From the NCBI GenBank assembly GCA_026706165.1, contig JAPOZF010000021.1, positions 1-6,441 of the forward strand: DNA of 6,441 bases, written 5' to 3'. The notes beneath the pieces are model-generated. The model saw only the letters and a program-made list of their open reading frames with translations, was not told the DNA's origin and ran no database searches. A program made the translations under genes and the position numbers. Shown here piece by piece: positions 1-5,917 of this stretch; within the stretch, counting starts at the first letter, position 1, and each line of letters begins with the position of its first letter. The stretch is from Gemmatimonadota bacterium (lineage in GTDB: Bacteria; Latescibacterota; UBA2968; UBA8231).

Positions 1-740
1 GCGAGAACGCCCGCCTCAACGCCTGGGTCTACGTCGACATCCGCGACGTCGACGTCGGCAGCTACGTCGAGCGCGCCAGGAAGATCGTAGGCGAGGAGGT
101 CGACCTGCCGGCGGGGTACAGCCTGATCTGGAGCGGCCAGTACGAATACATGGAAAGGGCCCGGCAGCGGCTGACTCTCGTCGTTCCGCTGACGCTTGCG
201 GTCATCTTCCTGCTCCTGTATCTCCATTTCCGCAGCGTCGCCGAGTGCCTGATGGTCATGCTGACGCTCCCGTTCGCCCTCGTCGGGGGGATCTGGCTCA
301 TCTACCTGCTCGGCTACAACATGAGCATCGCCGTCGGCGTCGGGTTCATCGCGCTGGCCGGGGTCAGCGCCGAGCTCGGGGTGGTCATGCTCACCTACCT
401 CGACCAGGAGCTCGACAGCAGGCGCAGGGAGGGCCGGCTCGAAACCGCCGGAGACCTCGCCGCGGCCGTCGTCGAGGGGGCCTCGAGACGGGTGAGGCCG
501 ATATTCATGACCGTGGGCTCGACGGTCGGCGGCCTGCTGCCGATCATGTGGGCCTCGGGAACCGGGTCCCAGGTGATGAAGCGGATAGTCGCCCCGATGG
601 TGGGGGGGCTGGCGACAGCCACCCTGCTGGCGCTGCTGGTGCTGCCGGCCGTTTACACGCTCTGGCGCGGCCTGGAACTGCGCCGCCGCGCGAAACCGGA
701 AACAGATACCCACACTCACAAGGAAGGAGTGGAAGCATGA
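1..740 (+). CDS. cusA: CusA/CzcA-family heavy-metal RND efflux pump, C-terminal part (5' end outside window)
   Basis: Inner-membrane proton-driven pump subunit of a tripartite CusCBA/CzcCBA-type exporter that moves metal ions, probably Cu(I)/Ag(I), out of the cell. The frame is open from position 3 and gives 245 residues before the TGA at 738-740. The fragment starts in the periplasmic porter region (ENARLNAWVYVDI, then SGQYEYMERA) and continues through the last membrane bundle. Helices are visible at LVVPLTLAVIFLLLYL, VMLTLPFALVGGIWLIYLL, VGVGFIALAGVSAELGVVML, IFMTVGSTVGGLLPIMWASG and PMVGGLATATLLALLVLPAV. The segments GVSAELGVVML, RVRPIFMT and GSQVMKRIVAPM match the HME-RND (CusA/SilA) signature closely. 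A short basic tail follows. Its stop overlaps the next gene's ATG (ATGA), so the two are cotranscribed and probably translationally coupled. Family assignment is secure. Copper/silver rather than zinc/cobalt specificity is inferred from resemblance to CusA, because the metal-site methionines lie upstream of the window. Confidence 0.95.
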   Translation, partial: ENARLNAWVYVDIRDVDVGSYVERARKIVGEEVDLPAGYSLIWSGQYEYMERARQRLTLVVPLTLAVIFLLLYLHFRSVAECLMVMLTLPFALVGGIWLIYLLGYNMSIAVGVGFIALAGVSAELGVVMLTYLDQELDSRRREGRLETAGDLAAAVVEGASRRVRPIFMTVGSTVGGLLPIMWASGTGSQVMKRIVAPMVGGLATATLLALLVLPAVYTLWRGLELRRRAKPETDTHTHKEGVEA

Positions 741-1201
741 AACGCTTTCGATTCGCCGCCGTACTGGCCATCGCCCTGCCGGCCGCAGCCGCCGGCAGCC
801 AGTGCTCGGTGCACGAGGACAAGGCCTCCGTCCCGAAGGCGGGGGCGGCCGAGGCGGCCGTCGCCGATACCGCCTCCATGCAGGGAGAGATCGTCGACAT
901 CGCCTGCTATTTCCGCCACGACTCCAAGGGCGAGGAGCACACCAGCTGCGCCGTCTACTGCGCCAACCTCGGAATGCCGATGGCCTTCCTCGAGGACGGG
1001 ACGGGGAACCTCTTCGTCGTGCTGCCCTCCGGGCACGCGGACCCGAAGGAAGCGGTGCTGCCGCACCTCGGACAGAAGGTCGACGTAGAGGGGGTTCTGA
1101 TGGCTTCCGGGGGCCTGACCGGAATCGAGATCATCGGGATTCGACCTGCCGGAGCCGGCCCCGCTTCGCCACAGAAAAAGGAGGGGCACAGTGAGCACTA
1201 G
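737..1201 (+). CDS. small exported Cys-containing protein of the metal-efflux operon, function unknown
   Basis: A 154-residue protein without an assigned function. The start is fixed by the ATGA overlap with the cusA stop and by a strong Shine-Dalgarno sequence (AAGGAGT, 724-730) six bases before the ATG. The N-terminus (MKRFRFAAVLAIALPAAAAG) is a basic-hydrophobic signal peptide; Cys23 follows but GSQC is a poor lipobox, so periplasmic secretion is more likely than lipidation. A roughly 100-residue domain follows, beginning MQGEIVDIACYF and containing HTSCAVYCANLGMPMAFL, then alternating beta-type segments (NLFVVLPSGH, KVDVEGVLM, GIEIIGI). The pattern of GEIVD, Cys, His-x-x-Cys-Ala-x-x-Cys and GxP followed by strands resembles small periplasmic OB-fold-like proteins often left as hypothetical. 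His and Cys residues could bind metal, which would suit the operon, but this is inference. The C-terminal codons and the TAG stop lie in the first copy of a 27-bp tandem repeat that also starts the next gene. Confidence 0.85.
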   Translation: MKRFRFAAVLAIALPAAAAGSQCSVHEDKASVPKAGAAEAAVADTASMQGEIVDIACYFRHDSKGEEHTSCAVYCANLGMPMAFLEDGTGNLFVVLPSGHADPKEAVLPHLGQKVDVEGVLMASGGLTGIEIIGIRPAGAGPASPQKKEGHSEH

Positions 1202-1227
1202 AAAAAGGAGGGGCACAGTGAGCACTA
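1174..1227 (+). repeat. perfect 27-bp tandem duplication carrying Shine-Dalgarno and GTG start
   Basis: Positions 1174-1200 and 1201-1227 are identical, 27 bases each, directly abutting. Each copy contains AAGGAGG (1178-1184 and 1205-1211), a six-base spacer and a GTG (1191 and 1218) followed by AGCACTA. The unit is a multiple of three, so both GTG codons are in the same frame. The first copy also encodes the last residues of the upstream gene and supplies its TAG. With one copy that gene would end at the equivalent place with TAA, so the duplication left its product unchanged. This looks like a recent replication-slippage or tandem-duplication event. Confidence 0.95.
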
Positions 1228-1553
1228 AATGGATAGTGGTCCTCGCGGTCGCCGCCGCGGCTGTTCTTCTCGTCGCCGGCGGCTACCTCCTGGATGAGCA
1301 AAGCCAGCCGCCGGAGCTGCCGCCCGACGGTCTGGCGCTCTACCGGACCTTGCTGGAGGAGATCCCCGAGGTGGTGAGCCAAGTGCCCTGCGCCTGCTGC
1401 AAACAGACCCTGTCCTGGTGTTACGAGGGGGGCTGTCCCCCCACCTGACGGCAGTGCAACGAAGAGGGCCGTGACGCCTTCAAGTGGCACCACGAAGGAA
1501 AGGACATCGAGGAGATAAAGGAGCTGATCCTGGCGAAGTACTTCGACCAGTGA
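1191..1553 (+). CDS. candidate selenoprotein: membrane-anchored Cys-rich redox/metal protein with in-frame TGA (Sec86) in a UxxC motif
   Basis: Read through the TGA at 1446-1448, this frame encodes 120 residues from GTG 1191, or 111 from GTG 1218; both have equally good Shine-Dalgarno sequences. Residues about 14-34 form one hydrophobic helix (WIVVLAVAAAAVLLVAGGYLL), probably an uncleaved anchor with the remainder in the periplasm. A Pro-rich linker and a helix (LALYRTLLEEIPEVVSQV) follow. The Cys-rich core has C67, C69, C70, C77, C82, U86 and C89 (VPCACCKQ, GGCPPTURQC). The C-terminal helix ends KELILAKYFDQ. IPEVVSQVPCACC resembles the PCYCGC-motif family (PF13798), tentatively. After the TGA, 29 of 34 codons end in G or C and the frame is unchanged, so this is not a frameshift. 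Selenocysteine is inferred from the UxxC motif and the hairpin at 1454-1490. The alternative is a nonsense mutation or true termination giving an 85-residue product ending at 1448. Role in metal handling or thiol redox is inferred from the operon. Confidence 0.7.
1427..1442 (+). other. G6/C6 hairpin just upstream of the in-frame TGA
   Basis: Six G (1427-1432), a CTGT tetraloop (1433-1436) and six C (1437-1442) form a perfect all-G:C hairpin ending three bases before the TGA at 1446. It lies in codons for EGGCPP. It could slow ribosomes at the recoding site or may simply follow from Gly and Pro codons; no function is shown. Confidence 0.5.
1454..1490 (+). promoter_or_regulatory. candidate bacterial SECIS-like stem-loop downstream of in-frame TGA
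   Basis: In the mRNA, GUGC (1454-1457) pairs with GCAC (1487-1490), AC (1459-1460) pairs with GU (1484-1485) across an A.G mismatch, and GAGGGC (1464-1469) pairs with GCCUUC (1476-1481) with one G.U wobble. A small internal loop (GAA/AA) separates the lower and upper stems. The apical loop is CGUGAC (1470-1475), with G at its second position, and starts 22 bases after the TGA ends. As I recall the general bacterial SECIS model, it asks for a small apical loop with a G in the first two positions at about this distance from the UGA. The fold was made by hand, without free-energy calculation. A competing 5-bp pairing (ACGGC 1448-1452 with GCCGU 1468-1472) exists. Confidence 0.5.
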
Positions 1554-1577
1554 GGATGGTCCAGACCGACTGGTCGA
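1543..1577 (+). other. 9-bp inverted repeat spanning the final stop of the selenoprotein candidate
   Basis: TCGACCAGT (1543-1551) and ACTGGTCGA (1569-1577) are perfect reverse complements with a 17-base loop that itself contains GGT/ACC. The stem includes the first base of the TGA at 1551. No T tract follows, so a factor-independent terminator is not supported; it could be an mRNA 3'-end stabilising structure or chance. Confidence 0.3.
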
Positions 1578-1753
1578 TGGTACATGGCCCCTCGCGCAGA
1601 GGGAAACAGGGCGAATGGCCGGGGTCGAAGGAAAGGAAAAGGGCGGAATCCTCGGAAAAACGGACTCCCTGACTGACTGAATTAACGTGAATTCAGTCAG
1701 TTGGCTGGGGGTCATTTGAATGCAGCCCGGAGATCAGGCCGACGACCTGAGGC
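1554..1753. other. convergent intergenic region, no gene seen
   Basis: About 200 bases separate the stop of the selenoprotein candidate from the stop of glnE on the other strand. No start with a convincing ribosome site and no coding-like frame was found. The only structures seen are the 3' arm of the 1543-1577 inverted repeat and the 1672-1701 palindrome. The short T run that glnE-direction transcripts would meet (1656-1660, A5 on the plus strand) lies 11 bases beyond the palindrome. Confidence 0.6.
1672..1701. terminator. 12-bp palindrome between convergent operons, probable bidirectional terminator
   Basis: ACTGACTGAATT (1672-1683) and AATTCAGTCAGT (1690-1701) are perfect reverse complements around a six-base loop (AACGTG). 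It sits between two converging transcription units, where a shared terminator is expected. Against a classical terminator: the stem is AT-rich for this genome and neither side has an adjacent T run (plus side TGGCTGGGGGTCATTT; minus side reaches TTTTT after 11 bases). A protein-binding palindrome is the alternative. Confidence 0.5.
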
Positions 1754-4700
1754 TCAGCTCCTCTTCCTCTCCGAGAACGGCTTCGCCTTCCCCGCGGCGA
1801 CGAACCTCTCGAACACCTCCCTGGTATCGCTCATCAGCTGCCTCAGCTCTTCCTCCAGCGCCCGACCGTCGGCCGCCCCCAGGGTCCGGGCCAGCCTTTC
1901 CAGCTCGGCGCCGCCGGGCAGGGCGGTGATCGGGCGGTTGCCCATCATCCGGAACCCCTTCTCCACCTCGCGGAAGCGGTCGTAGGCCGGAAGCAGGACC
2001 TGCCCGTCCTCGCGGCCGATGAGGCCGCTCTCGAGCATCCGCACCAGCCGCGGGCGGGTGCCGCTCACCCCCAAGCCCGGCGTGGTTTTCCCGTGGGTGA
2101 CCAGCAGGATCTGGGCGATGAACTCGATGTCGGTGATGCCGCCGCGTCCCCGCTTGATGTCGACGCTTCCCGGCGGCACCGATTCCTTGAGGCGGCCGTG
2201 GATGTCGACGAGGCGCTCGAAGCGGTCGCCGTCGACGGGGTCGCGGAAGAGGAAGTTCCCGATCGCCCGCTGCACCTTCCCGCACAGGTCGGGATCGCCG
2301 GCAACGGGGCGGGAGCGGGACAGGGCGAGCCGCTCCCAGTCGATGGCGCGGGTCTTCAGGTAGCGCCGGTACCCGGCCAGGTCTATGGCGATCGGCGCCC
2401 GCCTTCCCTCGGGGCGCAGGCGCGCGTCGACCTCGTAGGACATCTCCTTCAGGGTCTGCATGAAGACCTGGGAGAGCTCGCTGAAGAACTCGTTGTTGTC
2501 GACCGATCTGCCGGTCTGGCCGGCGGCCCCGTACACGAAGAAGAGATCGAGGTCGGAGCCGAAGTTGAGCTCGCGGCCCCCGTACTTGCCGGCGGCGAGG
2601 CAGGCGAACCCGACCTCGGCCCCGCGCCGGGACCGCGGCCGTCCGCGCCGCTGGACGCAGCCGCGCCAGGCGTGGCGGAAGGCGATCCGCACCATGCTGT
2701 CGGCGAGGTCGGACAGCTGCAGGAAGGTCTCCTCCGGGTTCGACAGGCCGAGCAGGTCTTCGGCGCCGATGCGCAGCAGCTCGCGGTTGCGGTAGCGGGC
2801 CGCCGCTCCCAGGCCGGGAGCGCCTGCCTCGGGCGCGGCTCCGCCGGCGGACAGGACCGGGGTGAGGAGGCGGTCGAGCAGCGCCGGATCGCGGACCACG
2901 AGGTCGGTCAGGTACTGGCTGGCGCCGCAGATGGAGATCAGCATCCGCCGGAACTCGGCGTTGCTCTCGAGGAGCTGCAGGAAGATCCCTGGCGCCCCGT
3001 AGGCGCTTATGACGCCGCGCAGCCGCACCAGGGCCTGCAGGGGATCGGGCGAGGCCCCGAGTCCGGCGAGCACTCCCGGGATCATGGCTCCGAAGTTGCG
3101 CCGCGCCAGCTCGGTCATCATCGGCTCGGAGCTCATCTCCGCCAGGATCTTGCGGGCCGGCTCCGGGGCGTCGAAACCCAGGCCCCCGAGCCGTTCCTCG
3201 ATCGCCTCCGGATCGGCGGTCAGCCAGTCGAGGTCCTCCCCGTCGGCGGCCGGCTCGGCGAAAAAGACGTCGTCGTAGATCGCCCGCACGCGGGCCAGGT
3301 GGCCCTGGATCTCATCGTCGAGAGCGTCCTCGCCGTCGAGATCGAGGGCGGCGGCCAGACCGGTCCGGGCTTCGGGGGAGTCCGGGACCTGGTAGACGGC
3401 CCGGTCCGACTCGATCTGCAGAAGGTTCTCGAGCCGGCGCAGGAAGCGGTAGGCGGCCCGCAGGTCGCGGGCCTCTGGCGCGGACAGCGTCCCGGCCGCC
3501 CGCAGCCTCGATATCGCCTCGAGGGTGTTGCCCGAGCGCGCCCGCCGGTTGGCCCCTCCGCTGATCAGCTGCAGGCACTGGACGGCGAACTCGATGTCGC
3601 GGATTCCCCCGGGGCGCAGCTTGATGTTCTCGGGACTGCGCGACTTCTCGACTTTGGCCTCGATGCGCTGCTTGACGTGCCGGATCTCCCGCTGCGGCGC
3701 CTCCTCGAGGCGGCCGGGATAGACGAAGGAGACCAGCATCTGCTGGAACTGCCTCCACAGCCGGACCGAGCCGGCCGCCCGCCGCGCCTTGATCAGCATC
3801 TGCCGTTCCCACAGCTCTCCCCGGGTCTCGTAATGGACCCAGTAGCTGCGCATCGAGCGCACCAGGGGGCCGCGCAGGCCGTCGGGCCGCAGGCGCATGT
3901 CGACCCGGTACAGGCTTCCCTCAACGGTGACCCGGGTCAGCTCGCGGATCAGGGTCTCCCCGAGGCGGGTGAAGAACTCGTAGTTGTCGATCGGCTGCGT
4001 GTCCCCGGCCGCGGCGGTGCCCTCGCCGTCGTACACAAAGAGGAGGTCGACGTCGGAGCTGAAGTTGAGCTCCTCGCCGCCGTACTTGCCCAGGGCGACG
4101 ACGCAGAAGCGGGCGCGCCGGCCGCGGTGGTCGCGGGGGACCCCGTAGCGTTCCTCCAGCTGCCCGGTCACGGTCTCGAGGACGGTTTCGAGAACGAAGT
4201 CGGCCAGCCAGGCCAGCTCCGCCCCGATGCGGGCGACGTCCTTGAGGCCGAGGATTTCGGAAGCCCCGAGGCGCAGCAGCTCCCGCCGCTGCCCCCGCCG
4301 CAACTGCTCGAGTCCGGCTCCGCCCGGGGCCCCGAGGTCGAAGTCGCGGCGCAGGCCGGGGCCCAGCCGCCTGCGGTCGAGGGAGCGGCTGAGAAACGGG
4401 GTCTCCTCGAGGAGCCAGTAGAGGTACCCGGGATCGCGGACCAGGATGTCGGACAGCAGGGCGCTGTGCCCGAGAAGGGCGAGCAGGCCGTCGCAGAGGG
4501 GCCCGGAATCGGCGAGGCGGCGGTAGAGGGTGAAGGGGGCTCCGCCGGCGTTGGCGAAACGCTCGAAGTGGCGCAGCGCCCGGTCGGGACGGCCGCAGAC
4601 CGATGCGGAGACCAGCACCTCGGGGGGCGGTCCCGTGGAGGATTCGGCGGGCTTCTTCCCGCGGCCCCGGGGTCGCCGCTGCGAACCGCCGGTGTCCGCG

Positions 4701-4840
4701 GCCTCGCGGAGCCGGTCGAGGATGAGGCCGGCCTGCTCCGGATCGGTGAAGCCGAGCCGCTTCAGCGCGCCCGCGGCTCCCTTTCCAGCCATGGCCCTGC
4801 GGGCGAGTGCCAGCAGCGGCCCCCGGTCAGCGTCCCGCAT
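1754..4840 (-). CDS. glnE: bifunctional glutamine synthetase adenylyltransferase/adenylyl-removing enzyme
   Basis: Cytoplasmic enzyme that adds AMP to glutamine synthetase, inactivating it, and removes it by phosphorolysis, according to PII state and glutamine. The 1028 residues show the two tandem nucleotidyltransferase halves of GlnE. The N-terminal (removase) half has GKYGGEELNFSSDVDLLFVY at 251-270, with metal-binding D263 and D265, followed by a helical GlnD-UTase-like segment with RPGGIRDIEFAVQ (D415). The C-terminal (transferase) half has GKYGGRELNFGSDLDLFFVY at 751-770, with D763 and D765, then RGRGGITDIEFIAQ (D904). Both active sites look intact. The first site lies nearly 90 residues later than I recall for E. 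coli GlnE (about 946 residues), so the extra length is N-terminal and includes a basic low-complexity linker around 50-72. ATG 4840 begins 10 bases after the glnB stop and has only a weak ribosome site, suggesting coupling to glnB translation. A later Met at residue 17 is a possible alternative start. Confidence 0.97.
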   Translation of the reverse strand: MRDADRGPLLALARRAMAGKGAAGALKRLGFTDPEQAGLILDRLREAADTGGSQRRPRGRGKKPAESSTGPPPEVLVSASVCGRPDRALRHFERFANAGGAPFTLYRRLADSGPLCDGLLALLGHSALLSDILVRDPGYLYWLLEETPFLSRSLDRRRLGPGLRRDFDLGAPGGAGLEQLRRGQRRELLRLGASEILGLKDVARIGAELAWLADFVLETVLETVTGQLEERYGVPRDHRGRRARFCVVALGKYGGEELNFSSDVDLLFVYDGEGTAAAGDTQPIDNYEFFTRLGETLIRELTRVTVEGSLYRVDMRLRPDGLRGPLVRSMRSYWVHYETRGELWERQMLIKARRAAGSVRLWRQFQQMLVSFVYPGRLEEAPQREIRHVKQRIEAKVEKSRSPENIKLRPGGIRDIEFAVQCLQLISGGANRRARSGNTLEAISRLRAAGTLSAPEARDLRAAYRFLRRLENLLQIESDRAVYQVPDSPEARTGLAAALDLDGEDALDDEIQGHLARVRAIYDDVFFAEPAADGEDLDWLTADPEAIEERLGGLGFDAPEPARKILAEMSSEPMMTELARRNFGAMIPGVLAGLGASPDPLQALVRLRGVISAYGAPGIFLQLLESNAEFRRMLISICGASQYLTDLVVRDPALLDRLLTPVLSAGGAAPEAGAPGLGAAARYRNRELLRIGAEDLLGLSNPEETFLQLSDLADSMVRIAFRHAWRGCVQRRGRPRSRRGAEVGFACLAAGKYGGRELNFGSDLDLFFVYGAAGQTGRSVDNNEFFSELSQVFMQTLKEMSYEVDARLRPEGRRAPIAIDLAGYRRYLKTRAIDWERLALSRSRPVAGDPDLCGKVQRAIGNFLFRDPVDGDRFERLVDIHGRLKESVPPGSVDIKRGRGGITDIEFIAQILLVTHGKTTPGLGVSGTRPRLVRMLESGLIGREDGQVLLPAYDRFREVEKGFRMMGNRPITALPGGAELERLARTLGAADGRALEEELRQLMSDTREVFERFVAAGKAKPFSERKRS

Positions 4841-4850
4841 GAGAATCCGG

Positions 4851-5326
<476 letters not shown>

Positions 5327-5905
5327 ATGAGCGAGGGGGGAGGCGGCTTCTCGCGGCAGCTCCTTCCGCGGTTGTTCATCGCCCAGCGGCACCGGCCCGC
5401 CCACCTGGCGGAGATCGATATCGAGGCGCTGACTCCCTTCGAGCGCGGACTGCTCGTCATCGTCGGCCTGGTGACCCAGTTCATCGAGGCGCACCAACTC
5501 GAGGCGGTGGAAGTCGAACAGCTCTCCCAGGAGAGAATCGCCCTGGAAGAGGACCAGCCCTGGCTGGAAGCCGCTTACGGCGACCTCGTGGCTTCGCGCT
5601 CGGTGCTGCTGACCGGGGGGGCCAGCGGCAGGGTGTACGTCCACGGGCAGGCCCTGATCGTCGAGGAGCGCCTGTCCCCCGGGATGAGGATCGCCCTCGC
5701 CAGACCGGACCTCGGCATCGGGCGCGCCCTGCGCCGGGAGCGGATCGAGCTGTACGGGGACCTGCTCTGGTGCGGAACGGAGCAGGTCGACCTTCCGGGA
5801 CTTCCCTCCGACCGCGCCGTGGTCAGCCGCACCTACCGCTTCGTCACCGCGGGAACCCCGTCGATGCTGATCACCGAGCGCTTCGCCCCCCGGGGGAACA
5901 GCTGA
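5327..5905 (+). CDS. chorismate lyase-like protein (UbiC/DUF98 family)
   Basis: A 192-residue cytoplasmic protein resembling chorismate pyruvate-lyases, which convert chorismate to 4-hydroxybenzoate and pyruvate. Supporting segments are LTPFERGLLVIVGLVTQFIEA (35-55), WLEAAYGDLVASRSVLLTGG (79-98, with R91 at the position I equate with the active-site Arg of E. coli UbiC), the second-half strand VYVHGQALIVEERL, LLWCGTEQ and the C-terminal SRTYRFVTAGTPSMLITERFAP, whose E184 should be the family's catalytic acid. The single-chain size and the R...E pair fit the DUF98 branch better than classical UbiC. No ubiA or other quinone gene is next to it, so the fate of 4-hydroxybenzoate cannot be told. 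The ATG at 5327 is the first good start, with only a weak ribosome site. The next gene begins 12 bases after the stop, so the two are probably cotranscribed. Confidence 0.8.
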   Translation: MSEGGGGFSRQLLPRLFIAQRHRPAHLAEIDIEALTPFERGLLVIVGLVTQFIEAHQLEAVEVEQLSQERIALEEDQPWLEAAYGDLVASRSVLLTGGASGRVYVHGQALIVEERLSPGMRIALARPDLGIGRALRRERIELYGDLLWCGTEQVDLPGLPSDRAVVSRTYRFVTAGTPSMLITERFAPRGNS

Positions 5906-5907
5906 GC

Positions 5908-5912
5908 AGGAG
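5908..5912 (+). promoter_or_regulatory. Shine-Dalgarno sequence of the beta-propeller gene
   Basis: AGGAG five bases before the ATG at 5918. It decides the start, since a second in-frame Met (MFAAAAL) lies 12 codons later without such a site. Confidence 0.7.
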
Positions 5913-5917
5913 CTGGC

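Noticed and set aside
1199..1201. TAG of the exported-protein gene as a pyrrolysine or readthrough codon
   Set aside because: Readthrough only adds eight residues repeated from the duplicated unit before a TAA, and the TAG arises from the tandem duplication.
1448..1448. Frameshift as the explanation for the broken Cys-rich gene
   Set aside because: The codons before and after the TGA are in the same frame, so only a single in-frame TGA interrupts the gene.
1446..1448. TGA read as Trp by a variant genetic code
   Set aside because: TGA ends cusA, glnB, glnE and the chorismate lyase gene here, and Trp is encoded by TGG throughout.
1448..1472. ACGGC/GCCGT hairpin directly at the TGA as the SECIS element
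   Set aside because: Its 15-base loop begins only five bases after the TGA and the stem has just 5 bp; the 1454-1490 structure is longer and better placed. It remains a possible competitor.
1484..1672. A 62-codon plus-strand open frame in the convergent region
   Set aside because: It begins inside the 3' coding part of the selenoprotein candidate in another frame, has no ribosome site and no coding character.
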